60,417 nucleotides of DNA from an uncultured Subdoligranulum sp. (GCA_904374465.1 CAJFFY010000016.1:1-60417), one strand, 5' to 3'. Counted from the stretch's first letter, positions 26,401 through 33,556 are shown. The notes: generated from the sequence alone by a model not told the origin. Numbers and translations are program-made.

Positions 26401-27337
26401 CGGGGACAACGCTCTCGGTAACGGTGTAGGACCGTCCGGCTTTCACCTTCACAAAGGTGCCGTCGGCATCTTCCACCGCACCGGTGGTTTCGGTGGTTCC
26501 GTCGGTGACCTTGTACTCCGCGCCGGGCACAAAGCTGCCGTCGGTGGCGTCCTGTTTCTGGATCAGCAGGCCGCCGGCATCCTCGTCGTTGCGCAGTTCG
26601 ATGGTCTGCGTCGGCATGGCGTCAAAGTCAAAGGGGCCAAAGACGGTCACCGAGGTGCCGTCCTGCAGCGTCACGGCAGTCTGTTTTTCCGCCGCGGTGT
26701 TGCTGCCGGTCTGTTCGTCCACCAGCACAAAGTCCGGGGTGCCGCCCAGCACAGCGGTGTCCGCGGTCATGGGAACTTCTTCCAGGAAATACTGGATGGG
26801 GGTGCCCGCCGCGTCGGTGCGGGGCAGGTCGTCGATGCTCAGGGTGCCGTTTTCGGTCCTAAAGGTCTCGGCGGCCCGGTAGGGGGTCACGGCGCCCTCG
26901 GTGCCCACCCGACTGTACAGCCGGAAGGTGGCTTCGTAGCTGCCGTCCGCCAGGGGCTGCAGGCCGGTTCCGGTCATGCCGTAGAAGGTCTTGTGGATGA
27001 CCAGGCCGGTGTCCCGCTCATTGCGCAGCACCACCGGCGTCACCTGGGCCGCCGTCTGGCTCAGGTTGTCCACCAGGGTAAAGCCGTCGGTGGCGGCCTC
27101 GGTGGCATCGGGGTCGTCGGGGTCATGCCAGCCTGCGGGCAGCGTTTCGTGGAAGCGGTAGGTGATGGGCTGGTTTTCCGCGTCATAGACGGGCAGTTCC
27201 ACCACCAGCTGACCGGTGGTGCCGTTCAGCGAAAGGCCGGTCTGGCCCGTCACGTCCTGCCATTCGCCGTCCACCAGCTGCTGCACCGCAAAGGCGCCGT
27301 TCAGCTGGCTGGCCAGGCTGCCCGGTGATGGGGGCAA
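17450..27337 (-). CDS. Giant sortase-anchored adhesin, C-terminal part (downstream of a frameshift)
   Basis: About 3,290 residues continue the N-terminal part at 27183-29690 in a shifted frame; joined they give about 4,080. The protein is built of many SpaA/Cna-B-type beta domains, recognisable by repeats such as LTVAKTDTTGRELEGATFRL, GSITLQKQDGSNGSPLAGATF and GVYTLQETKPADGY. There is also a DUF11-like region (ISVNKTVDKDHPTQNDTLTY), an SdrB-like segment (GGHVWIDKNADGVW) and, near the end, two FctA-like pilin domains (NQFTFTLLDGQ, QSFTFTLTPAESYG). After a Gly-rich linker come LPQTG (residues 3261-3265), a membrane helix and the tail WRKRKK: a class A sortase signal. Expected role: surface attachment with intramolecular isopeptide bonds. 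No sortase gene is in the window. Confidence 0.9.
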   Translation of the reverse strand: MPPSPGSLASQLNGAFAVQQLVDGEWQDVTGQTGLSLNGTTGQLVVELPVYDAENQPITYRFHETLPAGWHDPDDPDATEAATDGFTLVDNLSQTAAQVTPVVLRNERDTGLVIHKTFYGMTGTGLQPLADGSYEATFRLYSRVGTEGAVTPYRAAETFRTENGTLSIDDLPRTDAAGTPIQYFLEEVPMTADTAVLGGTPDFVLVDEQTGSNTAAEKQTAVTLQDGTSVTVFGPFDFDAMPTQTIELRNDEDAGGLLIQKQDATDGSFVPGAEYKVTDGTTETTGAVEDADGTFVKVKAGRSYTVTESVVPEGYHPYYGEDASATGWESGTVDKGEVVTVVMENLPDPTLTVEKEIRNWTGEEGATTRDGVEFTVYEYDPETGTLGDQVMVREGDQDVPLKVTSGGEPVHLAPGSYVLKEISAPDGALDPNTHMDQYANVEDTIRLVNATKTELFFGPVTLSAVTKDGDEWKTGTTFRAINLSENGALRVNKEDENGNPLAGAIFITYRFDDTQEEIEMGRATTDTQGLATFTDLPIYDEHGSQIFYYVREIQAPPGYSISKEEPHITLNAGTVTELKDSFVNVPSGSFTVTKVYYNLWEHSFTQKEYLLPGTRVALFAQDGKTYKFRELATADDLGQVRFTDLRQDTVYVAVEYDIPAEADYAYLQPQQGGYLSEETGFGDPTKLEGTSLTATQLERLNYVTYNAKDGDKQGQKDQTAKLINEEHWTQLHIKKYVPDANYTAPAVPADSQVNGERPINNAEFDLYMQVVDEELIQDGKTVGLTYVDGSADYTHIGHYSSGTLYDPATGDRMDGWFGTDVLKAADNVVYWLVERTPGIGAAIKPESQIVLIYPSGQKYSNQSKSLENPDVDCTNTYAYTRDTVNRGLKVENDPVTGPGNEQFATVRLTKWADSYDEDGVLQQDYTPLGNATFAIYLAHADGTTAALLDTVTTGLDNTSLTGGNLTAWASSYAFGYNALMNAYGELDQGDRTPEGGDIFWTDADGNAYARLILRETSAPAGYSTLTHEFRMTLFFQKVADGAETSETFNDLFYVKTTDKTVPLASTIGDDWPCYAVDADGNRLTQDDTQYRLVNLPIDNFAVTVSKYGYTVHEEDIPSGIQSNLNMTAAQLDAYYDAGTNGDDRVPLQVTMRIQRYNGTSKTWADYVYTHADGSESATFTTTDGWYAFPNGVPVGRYRLIEDAGATGYIRMYDGSAVAGDAFHNVKAYYFAVTTENLNLSLYNPRKLSLTVAKTDTTGRELEGATFRLNNLEATTDDSGYAEFENLAGGVYTLQETKPADGYSKAYLTAYLKDAYPRSEGYVYTVDANTSYALEDFATSGIYLGLQTAQQGDEPVVTNKVDLNDYQMQDPLMIAVQDPALGSLTITKTDAQKPGETLPGATFTLAYKPFAAWSQAEAAAFTDDGSGWTVKVAETDQTGAEGTVTVQNLEPGIYKITEKTAPDGYTADTSPRYAIVIGGLTQNLTWNGQTLNNRATVSDKEKVDLTVTKRLDTGSVPLQQEETFTFTLYSGTTELDSQTVTFAKGTANGATQQVTFEDLEQGGSYTLTETHRNGFVLTGITDAAGNPLTVTQDAQGNSSVSLTLPTDGTGLTVTATNRALQGSITLQKQDGSNGSPLAGATFTINRTGTPAMTPITVTTDETGSATAVVPLTGVEGNEFTITETAAPDGYVRKDNTVTLTVKPGDAASPATNEALTVNNYPGVKIQLTKYDNAREGLDPLPQAEVTFALYRQDGTAWTFVEEATTDENGVLTFTVEDGQVYSVAENPIPAGYQGLEGLWDGTGWVPTARDETRTYYLINGGEPLVLSQGTYAYDAHNVPYIRLELRKQDALHPAAETQPEATVDLYEVPADTPTTLTEEQVSALLARTDVTRVAQGVAVNLDGSDTTANSRFKYGWVDNTVVGGKTYLALETDATMTQIRDHADEVWYAVFTVPADTTGLEVVTLKNVPGRAELKLEKTTETTHYESLLAAPAQLRYTLTPTVEDNTYPLNGFVLADTGLTAYHQDTPLDFATYLQDKYAITQVTLAPSSHDGAAYSADGRQTGLQATVTFYDFAGNAVESQTVEDATRTATLTPASNSRIARVEVSYRSPALQEATGYALGQNFRPGAVTIRMTLDQQQGGVDVQEITRVVNTATATLTYNPWDGQGTKLAEQTLTRTATAENTFAELKGALISVNKTVDKDHPTQNDTLTYTIAVHNAPEAEAAMQRPFVVDLLPQGTRLEGESGNVTLIDPPAGVEIENIRISTQNGETALFVFLTGELAPGATLQLQLQVYTTAEIAVYGPEIRNYALVGSRVAGVKSVNNPHGSSYKTADNLWPYGLDTVLSSLAGTQRLESLRAMLGEMKDFGYVSATVHSNWSATSAAGLVKTGQGNLSTDLGFTSDRLSTVGNDGYMDYRLQVSNLSSADQNVHFTNVTVLDVFPFVGDRSQGGSNRGSQWEMTFATDTYAAAGNPTGVQLQRLDENGNAQILGTDQYEVFYYTGDITRDNINDVYACVEQIRFGQEAPAGWTRTPTQGATAIAIAVEKQDRSALASHGSYLAEYRLRVGNLSQEDLADRSWTNAVNNFIFTYDRYVGNQTADDAVPSNTTMLSNSVSNTILPSLVQVGGHVWIDKNADGVWQADESVDALADNALVQSLLNHVEVTLYTYEGNSDVVRQAQSYATGSDPDWYSEANFLFTGLEPASRMDNFTEDQLYSSGDNRDPLNPALLKGEAPKTYRILVTVPETSGILNQVTTLGGQDHKEQTGFSRHPDDLAPGGAHADEASDNNFFAVDGTSARNNISERFFLYATADPATQFDNTKDIGFVLQRNLLLQKVAKNDPTKTLEGATFRIYGPFATVEAANTAALTDENLVAEVTTDANGQATVPNLNWFQNYVIVETDSADYYQLDGATAANADGVLQAYTGTAAPGPAWVLGVPADNVTNQNQTVTVTNRTEVEYTLTAAKTMEGTTLRDNQFTFTLLDGQMQTLQTARNVDGQITFAPIQADRVGLFTYYLREELPAEAQGAVLDNIRYDTTLWKAEVNVGRNAQNQRLETTITYSRQNADGSWTPVPEGATFTNRYLPAFRTQYSPVVRKTFTSDSQARPQEQSFTFTLTPAESYGEAARIDQGGDRVTLTHEGVAYFAPITFTQTGTYRFTLQEVNDGKAGYTYDTTQWTLEIEVGKQDDALKVLHAVYRAEGKPSAGMATFVNGYYPPSDPPETPDEENGDGGGGGGTNPEPTQPAAPANPLQVLQQWVRSLLPQTGDDSQPLLWVVLLVVSAGCLAGIVIWRKRKK

Positions 27338-29690
27338 AGTCGGCGCCCTCCTGCCGCTGTTTTTCCAGCTTGGCGTAGGCCAGGTTGCGGTTGTCCAGCA
27401 CGGTCTTGCGCACCAGGGGCGCTTCCCGGCTCAGGGTGATGGTCTCCACCTGGGCGGACAGGGCGTAGCCGTCGGGGGCGGCGGTTTCTTTTAAGTAATA
27501 GGTGCCGTAGGCCAGCCGGTCAAAGCGCAGCTGCCCGTTGGCGTCGGTGGTGCCGGCGGCCACCTGCCGGGTGCAGTCGGCGTCGGCATACAGGGCAAAG
27601 CCCGCCCCGGCCAGGGCCACGTTTTCGCCCTGGGCGTTGGGGCCCTGCTTGGTCAGGAGCAGCGTGCCGGCGTCCTCCCGGTTGTAGAAGGCGGCGGTCT
27701 GCTGCGCCCCCTGGACCAGGGTCAGCGTCTTGGGGTCACTGTTCTTGCCCTGGTCGCCCTCGGCGGCGGCGATGGCCACGGTGTTGTCGGGCAGGGCGGT
27801 CTCGGTGACGGTGTAGCGGCCGGGGTCCAGGTAGATCGTCAGGGTACCGTCGGTGCCGTTGGCGGCGCCGCTGCCCTGGGGGTCGATGGTGACGGTGTTG
27901 CCCTCCAGGCGCTGGTAGGTGCCGTCCTCGCTGCGGGCATAGAGGGTCACCGGCGCGTCGGGATCGTCCGCGTCGGTAAGGGTGAACTGGGCCGGACCCC
28001 GGATGACGTCATCCGCTTCGCTGTACAGGGCGGCGGTGTTCTCGGCGTTCAGCAGGTATTTTTCCAGATGCAGGGCGGCGGGGCTGACCACCTCACCGGC
28101 CTCCACCTTGGCCTGGCTCTCATGGGTGCGGGTGGTATTCTCGCCTTTGAGCTGGTAGGTAATGCTGACGTTGTTCAGGATGGTCAGCAGGTCCTGGTTT
28201 TCCTCATAGTAATGGGCCACAAAGGGGTCGTAGTCATAGACCACTTCCACCAGGTAGGTGGACACATAGGGGGCGCTGCCGTCCACATTCGGCAGGGGGG
28301 CCGTGCTGTCGCTGCAGGTGCGCAGCGGCAGGGCCTGGGGCTCGCCGGCGGTGAAGGTCAGGGGGGTGCCCTCCCCGAACTGGGGCGTCACGGTGATGCT
28401 TTGGGGCTGCAGGGGGTTGCCGTTCCGGTCCAGGACGGTGGGGGTCTCGGTGAGCAGCAAGTCCCCTTCCAGCGGCACACGGCCGGGGCGACCGTAGGTG
28501 GCGTTGTTGGGGTTGACCACGTCGTCGGTGAGCAGGCCCACCTTCAAAAAGAAGCTGGCCGTCACGGTGGACTTGTCCTCGCTGACCGTCACGGCGCCGC
28601 TGGCGTCATCCTCGGCGCGGCCGGGGGTTTTCTGGATACCCCAGCGGTCGTCGGTGACCAACGTCTTGTCGGTGAGGTTGTTGGTGCCGGTGATGGTTTT
28701 GCCAAAGGTCTTGTAGGGTGTTTCCGCCGCGGGGTTGGTGCGGTCCATGATCGTGAAGGCGGTGTCCATGGTCACGGTGCAGCCGGAAAAGTCCAGCAGG
28801 GTGCCCACCGGCAGCACGCCGTTGCCCTCCACCAGCAGGGGCAGCAGCAGGGTGCCCATAAAGCTGGAGTCGGCGGGCAGCGTTTCGGTGAGGGTCAGCT
28901 TCCAGGTCTGGTTGCCCAGGTCCTCGATGCCGGTGACATTGTCCAGCGTGCCGGCCTCGTCGGTGTCGATGGTCACATGTTCGGGCAGGGTCAGCGTGAT
29001 GGTGGTATCGTCGTAGCTGTCAAACAGGGGCTGTTCATAGCTGGTGTAGTTGTAGGTGGCGGCGGCGTTGAGCACAAAGTCGATGACCATGCTCACGGTG
29101 TTGCCGGCCCGCAGCTCGTCCCCGGAGGTGGAGGCGCTGCTCCACTGCAGGGTGACGTTGCCCACCGGCAGGGGATTTTCGGCGTCGTCGCCGTAGTAGT
29201 CTTCCACCACGTCCGCAAAGGAGGCGTTATCCTCTCCGCTGCGGGGCGCCGCAAGGGCCTGGTTGGCCGGAGTCCGGGACATCGTTTCCTCCGTGGCTTC
29301 GGCTGTGGGCACAGGGGTGGCCGTGGGCGCAGGGGTTTCCTCCGCCACCGGGGCAGCCTCGGGCGCAGCGGGTTCTTCCGCCACCGGGGTAGCCTCGGGC
29401 GCAGGGGTTTCCTCCGCCACCGGGGTAGCCTCGGGCGCAGCGGGTTCCTCCGCCACCGGGGTAGCCTCGGGCACGGGGGTTTCCTCGGGTGCAGCGGATT
29501 CTTCCGCCACCGGCGTGGCCTCCGGGGCGGGGGATTCTTCGGCGGGCGCTTGCTCCTCCGGAACCGGCTCGCTCTGGGTGGGGGCGTTCGCCACCTCCAC
29601 GCTCTCCTCCAGGGCGTAGATGGGGGTGGACGCCACACTGCACAGCATGGCCAGGCTCATCAGACCGGCCAACAGTCGCTTTGTTTTCAT
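27183..29690 (-). pseudogene. Giant adhesin, N-terminal part, interrupted by a +1 frameshift
   Basis: The ATG 29690 with GGAGGAAAG upstream opens MKTKRLLAGLMSLAMLCSVA, a Sec signal peptide. Next is a Pro/Ala/Glu-rich stalk of imperfect repeats of about 12 residues (EATPVAEE followed by S/T/P-AAPE; DNA 29320-29540), then a large beta-rich head and SpaA-like domains (GTLLLTKQGPNAQGENVALAG). The frame runs cleanly to DFAPITG near 27321. There one extra G in a GGG run moves it out of frame: removing one base yields ITGSLASQLNGAFAVQQLVD, a natural SpaA continuation in the next frame. The last 46 codons of this frame (to 27183) are spurious. Either a sequencing error, a recent mutation or phase variation; sequence alone cannot decide. 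Confidence 0.85.
29320..29540 (-). repeat. Tandem repeats encoding the adhesin Pro/Glu/Ala stalk
   Basis: Units of about 36 bp, with a core reading CCGAGGCTACCCCGGTGG on the minus strand, repeat five to seven times with small differences. They encode EATPVAEE-type blocks directly after the signal peptide. Copy number is likely to vary between strains. Confidence 0.8.
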
Positions 29691-29784
29691 ACGCTTTCCT
29701 CCGGCTTGCTGGGAATGGTTTGTCCGGCCGCCCACCGGGGCGCCGGGCAAGGGACAGGGATACAATTCCATTTTTTATGCATTC

Positions 29785-29813
29785 ATTATATAGTTAGCCG
29801 GATGCAAATGCAA
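29785..29813 (-). promoter_or_regulatory. Promoter of the giant adhesin
   Basis: On the minus strand TTGCAT (29808-29813) is 17 bp from TATAAT (29785-29790), about 95 bp before ATG 29690. A consensus DnaA box (TTATCCACA, 29838-29846) lies 25 bp upstream of the -35. Confidence 0.78.
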
Positions 29814-29997
29814 GCATATAAACAAAGTATTCGTTGGTTATCCACAGTTTTTTGTGTATTTTTTCCGCTTTTTGTGTTATAAAAAGGCGTTGAACCCCCC
29901 ATTTTTTTTCATTGGTTGGATTTTCATACAAAAAAATGCGCAAAAAAAGCGCGCGGAAAATTTCCACGCGCATTTTTGTGCAAATTATCTATTGGGA

Positions 29998-30918
29998 TCA
30001 GAACAGCCCCTCCGGCAGGCAGAGATCCTGCCGGGGCACCCGCGCCCAGCAAAAATCCGATACCAGTTCTTCGGGGCGCACCGGGCGGGGCGCATCCTGC
30101 AAGCCGCAGGCGAACGCCAGCCTGCCGATGACCTCCTCCGGGGCGTATTTTTGCCGCAGGTGTTCCAGGCTCTGGTCCCCGTCCCGCTTGGACAGCCGCC
30201 GTCCGTCGGCGGCCAGCAGCAGCGGCAGATGGTAGAAGGCCGGCGGGGTCAGCCCCAGTTCCCGGTACAGCCAGAGCTGCCGCGGGGTGCTGCTCAAAAG
30301 GTCGGCCCCGCGCACCACCTCGGTGACGCCCATCAGGGCGTCGTCCACCACCACGGCCAGCTGGTAGGCAAAGACGCCGTCCGCCCGGCGCAGGTAAAAG
30401 TCCCCGCAGTCCCGGGCCAGGTTTTCGGCATAGGGGCCCATATGGCCGTCCACGAATGCAATTTCCTCGTCAGGCACCCGCACCCGCCAGGCGGGGGCGC
30501 GGATTTTGCGTTTTTCGGCCACCTGGGCGGGGGTCAGATGGCGGCAGGTGCCGGCGTAGATCACCTGGCCGTCGCTGCGGTGGGGGGCGCTGGCGGCATG
30601 CAGCTGGCTACGGCTGCAAAAGCAGGGGTAGACAAGCCCCCGGTCGGCCAGTTTGTCATAGTAATACTGGTAGATTTCCGCCCGTTCGCTCTGGTACAGA
30701 GGCGGTTCGGGGCCGTCGGCGGAAAGTCCCAGCCAGGCCAGGTCCTCCACGATGGCGTCGGCAAAGTGCCGGGGGCACCGCTGGGTGTCCAGGTCCTCGA
30801 TGCGCAGCAGCACCTGCCCGCCCTTGCTTTTGGCGGACAGCCAGGCCAGCAGGCAGCACAGCAGGTTGCCCAGGTGCATCCGGCCGCTGGGGCTGGGGGC
30901 ATACCGGCCGGTGATCAT
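29998..30918 (-). CDS. gluQ: Glutamyl-Q tRNA(Asp) synthetase
   Basis: The 306-residue protein resembles the catalytic half of glutamyl-tRNA synthetase without the anticodon-binding domain, the hallmark of GluQ-RS. GRYAPSPSGRMHLGN is the HIGH-type motif and RLSKRDGDQ the KMSKS-type motif. CFCSRSQL and the later CRHL Cys are zinc-ligand candidates. The enzyme attaches glutamate to queuosine at position 34 of tRNA(Asp). Its ATG overlaps the aminopeptidase stop codon (ATGA), so the two are coupled. Confidence 0.9.
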   Translation of the reverse strand: MITGRYAPSPSGRMHLGNLLCCLLAWLSAKSKGGQVLLRIEDLDTQRCPRHFADAIVEDLAWLGLSADGPEPPLYQSERAEIYQYYYDKLADRGLVYPCFCSRSQLHAASAPHRSDGQVIYAGTCRHLTPAQVAEKRKIRAPAWRVRVPDEEIAFVDGHMGPYAENLARDCGDFYLRRADGVFAYQLAVVVDDALMGVTEVVRGADLLSSTPRQLWLYRELGLTPPAFYHLPLLLAADGRRLSKRDGDQSLEHLRQKYAPEEVIGRLAFACGLQDAPRPVRPEELVSDFCWARVPRQDLCLPEGLF

Positions 30919-32213
30919 GCCAGGGTGTAGACGCCGTCGCCCAGGGCCCGCAGGTGGACCCGGTAGAAGGCGGCCACGGCCTGGACCATGGCCTCGGCGT
31001 CGGTGACGGCGGCGGTTTCCACGGCGGAGTGCATGGCCAGCTGGGCCAGGCCAATGTCCGCCATGGGGATGGGCAGCGAATGGCTCTGCAGATTGCCCAG
31101 GGTGCTGCCGCCCGGTTCGTCGGCCCGGTTGGTGAAGGTCTGCACCGGCACCCCGGCTTTCTGGCAGATGGCCCGGAAGATGCCGCCGCTCAGGGCGTTG
31201 GTGGTGTATTTCTGGCTGGCGTTGTATTTCAGCACCACGCCGCCGCCCAGCCGCACGGGGGCGGCGGGGTCACTCTTGGCGGCGAAGTTGGGGTGGGTGG
31301 CGTGGCCGTTGTCGGCGCTGAGCATAAAGCTGTTGGCCATGGCCCGGTGGGTTGCCTGGGCGCTGTGGGGGATGGCTTCCAGAATGCGGTCCAGCACGTC
31401 CCGCAAAAAGCTGCTCTGGGCGCCCTGCCGGCTGGAGGAACCCACTTCCTCGTTGTCCAGCATGGCCCAGACGGGGGCGCAGGCGCTGTCGGTTTCGGCG
31501 CCCGCTTCCAGGAAGCCCAGCAGGGTGGTGGCGGCGCATTCCAGGTCGTCGATGCGGGGCGCCATAAAATATTGTCCGTCGGGGCCGATCTGGGTGGGCG
31601 CCTGGCGGGTGACCAGCTGCAGGTCCCGGTCCAGAATGTCCTCGGGCTGCACGCCCAGTTCCTCACACAGCAGGTCGGTCAGGGTACGGCCGTCGGCGGG
31701 GCCCCACAGGGGCTGCATGTCCACCTGGGGGTTGTAGTCGTGGCCCTTGTTCACGTCCCGCTGCATATGGATGGCCAGCGACGGAATGACCAGCAGATCC
31801 CGGTCAAAGTGGACCAGCCGGGTTTCCACCCCGTCCTCGGTGCGCAGCAGTACCCGGCCGGCCACCGTCAAGGGGCGGTCCAGCCAGGATGCCATGTTCA
31901 TGCCGCCGTAGCCTTCCACGCTCAGCCGGCGGCAGCCGTCGTTCTGCACAGCGTCGGATTTGATCTTCCACCCGGGGGCGTCGCTGTGGCTGGCGGTGAT
32001 CCGCCACCCGCCGATGGCATGGGCGGGGATGCGCCATGCCACCACGGCAGAGCCGTTGCGCAGAATATAGTATCCCTTGCCGGGTTCCAGGTTCCAGTAA
32101 TCGGCTTCTTCCAGCCGGGTAAAACCGGCGGCGTCCAGCCAGGCTGCCGCGGTGGCCGCCGCATGGTAGGGCGTGACGCCCTCCTGCAAAAATTCAAACA
32201 GATCGTCCAGCAT
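30915..32213 (-). CDS. apeB: M18 family aminopeptidase
   Basis: The 432-residue protein starts MLDDLFEFLQEGVTPYHAAATAAAWLDAAGF, typical of M18. The first zinc His is in ITASHSDAPGWKIK, DNEEVGSSSRQGAQS carries the catalytic Glu pair, and GHATHPNFAAKSDP and LQSHSLPIPMADIG complete the site. M18 enzymes remove acidic or neutral N-terminal residues from peptides in the cytosol as dodecamers. GAGGGAG precedes the ATG. It is followed with a 4 bp overlap by gluQ. Confidence 0.93.
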   Translation of the reverse strand: MLDDLFEFLQEGVTPYHAAATAAAWLDAAGFTRLEEADYWNLEPGKGYYILRNGSAVVAWRIPAHAIGGWRITASHSDAPGWKIKSDAVQNDGCRRLSVEGYGGMNMASWLDRPLTVAGRVLLRTEDGVETRLVHFDRDLLVIPSLAIHMQRDVNKGHDYNPQVDMQPLWGPADGRTLTDLLCEELGVQPEDILDRDLQLVTRQAPTQIGPDGQYFMAPRIDDLECAATTLLGFLEAGAETDSACAPVWAMLDNEEVGSSSRQGAQSSFLRDVLDRILEAIPHSAQATHRAMANSFMLSADNGHATHPNFAAKSDPAAPVRLGGGVVLKYNASQKYTTNALSGGIFRAICQKAGVPVQTFTNRADEPGGSTLGNLQSHSLPIPMADIGLAQLAMHSAVETAAVTDAEAMVQAVAAFYRVHLRALGDGVYTLA

Positions 32214-32295
32214 CGTTTTCTTTCTCCCTCATAACTTGCAGCGCCCGCAGGCGCATTCTGTTATCATTCTACCGCAAAACCCTGCCGGGGGCAAG

Positions 32296-32324
32296 TTGCA
32301 ACGGGGGAAAATTCGGGGTATAGT
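32296..32324 (+). promoter_or_regulatory. Promoter of the small lipoprotein gene
   Basis: TTGCAA (32296-32301) and TATAGT (32319-32324) are separated by 17 bp, 50 bp upstream of the start codon. Confidence 0.7.
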
Positions 32325-32374
32325 GGAAGCAGCACACCCTGCAACATAGTATAAAAGCACAGGAGGGGATGGGT

Positions 32375-32878
32375 ATGCGCAGATGGATCAGTCTGATTCT
32401 TGGTTTGTTGTTGTTGACCGGCTGCGCGCCGGTTTCTGCGGAAAACGGCGGCAAGTTTTCCACAACGGAGAGCGCCACGGTGGAAAACGCGGCGGCCGCG
32501 GTGAAAACCCAGCGGCTGACGGTGGTGCTGAACGGATGCATCGCCTATGAGGTGGACAGCGCGGGCGGCAGCCTGAAGACGGCCATCGCCGCGGCGGATC
32601 TGGTGGTGTTCCTGGCAGGGGATCTGGTGCCGGACGACCTGTCCGGCGAGACCCAGGCCTGGCAGGCAGACCTGAGCACCGACGACCGGGCCACCATGGA
32701 TGCCAACTGGCCGGGGGTCTACCGCTGTGCCCGGGATATCTGCGATGACCCCGCCGCCCAGCAGGGGCTGCTGGATGATGCGGGCGTCACCACGGATTTT
32801 TCCGCCATGGACCTGACCGACGTGCCCGCCCAGCTGGACGAGATGAACACCGCCCTACTTTCTTTGCAAAGAAAGTAG
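32375..32878 (+). CDS. Small predicted lipoprotein of unknown function, C-terminus formed by a repeat
   Basis: The 167-residue protein has a signal peptide with lipobox LLTGC near residue 16, so it is probably a membrane-attached lipoprotein. The rest (RLTVVLNGCIAYEVDSAGG, DLVVFLAGDLVPDDL) belongs to no family I recognise. AGGAGGGG lies 7 nt before ATG 32375; an ATG at 32369 is too close to that site. The last eight codons (LLSLQRK and stop) are encoded by a family A palindrome that runs through the stop codon, so the native C-terminus may have been replaced. Confidence 0.75.
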   Translation: MRRWISLILGLLLLTGCAPVSAENGGKFSTTESATVENAAAAVKTQRLTVVLNGCIAYEVDSAGGSLKTAIAAADLVVFLAGDLVPDDLSGETQAWQADLSTDDRATMDANWPGVYRCARDICDDPAAQQGLLDDAGVTTDFSAMDLTDVPAQLDEMNTALLSLQRK

Positions 32879-32879
32879 G
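32854..32879 (+). repeat. Family A palindrome overlapping the lipoprotein stop codon
   Basis: Perfect 26 bp palindrome, arms CCTACTTTCTTTG and complement; the TAG stop is part of its right arm. The outer arm CAAAGAAACTC follows. Confidence 0.88.
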
Positions 32880-33105
32880 CAAAGAAACTCTGAACCGGGG
32901 GTAAGGGCGGCACGGCATTGTTCGCGCCGGAGCCGGAAGCGGGTGCCTTGCAAAAAACAGGCAAAGAAACTCTGAACCGGGGGTAAGGGCAGCACGGCAT
33001 TGTTCGCGCCGGAGCCGGAAGCGGGTGCCTTGCAAAAAACAGGCAAAGAAACTCCAACCCGGGTTTTATGGGAGGCATGGCAAGGCCCGCGCCGGAGCCG
33101 GGAAA
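32878..33105 (+). repeat. 82 bp tandem repeat, two full copies and a diverged third
   Basis: Units start with GGCAAAGAAACTC at 32878, 32960 and 33042, an exact 82 bp spacing. The first two are almost identical, and each contains the segment TTCGCGCCGGAGCCGG and a decayed palindrome (CTTGCAAAAAACAGG). The third diverges after its start. Same modular unit as near 3.9, 53.4 and 55.8 kb. From here to 33556 I see only repeats. Confidence 0.85.
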
Positions 33106-33120
33106 TTTTTGGGTAGGTTC

Positions 33121-33205
33121 GTAGGGCGGGGATTCATCCCCGCCGGACAACCGCACGGGATTTACAAAGGTTTGTGTGGTTGCAGGGGCCGGATACACCC
33201 GGCCC
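33121..33205 (+). repeat. Pair of REP hairpins with GTAG foot
   Basis: GTAG (33121-33124) is followed by a palindrome at 33125-33144 (arms GGCGGGGAT), and a second palindrome lies at 33186-33205 (GGGCCGG arms) preceded by CAGG. The order resembles the 13.4 kb cluster read in the other direction. Confidence 0.72.
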
Positions 33206-33475
33206 GCCCGCGACGGTGGGCGGAATTTCCGATCGGGAGCCCGGGTGAGCTCACACGGTGGGCACGGGCGGTCCGGTTGCTAGAGCATGGCCCGCTGCGA
33301 GAAGCGAAAACCATCTCGGGCGACCTCCGCAGAGCTCCGGGGTTTCTTAAGGGGCCCGCAGGCCCCTTGAGCCGTGCCCCGCGCCTCGGAACTAGCGGCG
33401 GCTTTTTCGGTTCCTTTTTGGCCGGTCAAAAAGGAACATACCGCGAACCTCCCGGGTAGCGCGCACCTCCCGTTC
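33201..33475 (+). repeat. Family B dispersed repeat, copy 1
   Basis: About 275 bp. The core 33211-33360 matches 47810-47960 with only a handful of differences by eye, and also 60197-60323 in inverted orientation. Its right end carries a hairpin (33410-33437, arms GTTCCTTTTTG and complement around a 6 nt loop), related to family A. No open frame is conserved between copies. Confidence 0.85.
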
Positions 33476-33494
33476 TATATAATAGGTACAAACC

Positions 33495-33527
33495 AAGAGG
33501 GGCAGCCCGCAGGCTGCCCCTCTTTTT
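33495..33527 (+). terminator. Intrinsic terminator between family B copy 1 and the Amt gene
   Basis: AAGAGGGGCAGCC and complement form a 13 bp stem with a 4-base loop and T tract on the plus strand. It would stop rightward transcription before the convergent Amt-PII gene. Confidence 0.82.
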
Positions 33528-33556
33528 GGGAGAAAACGTATGAATCTGTTGTTGGA

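Noticed and set aside
18998..27328. A 2,776-codon open frame on the plus strand opposite the adhesin gene
   Set aside because: Shadow of a GC-rich gene with strong third-position bias. The translation is Gly/Val/His-rich without any domain, and the minus strand clearly encodes SpaA domains.
32878..33105. CRISPR array at the 82 bp tandem repeats
   Set aside because: The whole unit repeats, with no unique spacers of constant length and no cas genes.
33201..33360. tRNA-like stretch in family B (GGTTGCTAGAGCATGG)
   Set aside because: It resembles a D-arm phrase, but no anticodon stem, T-arm (GGTTCRA) or acceptor pairing could be assembled.
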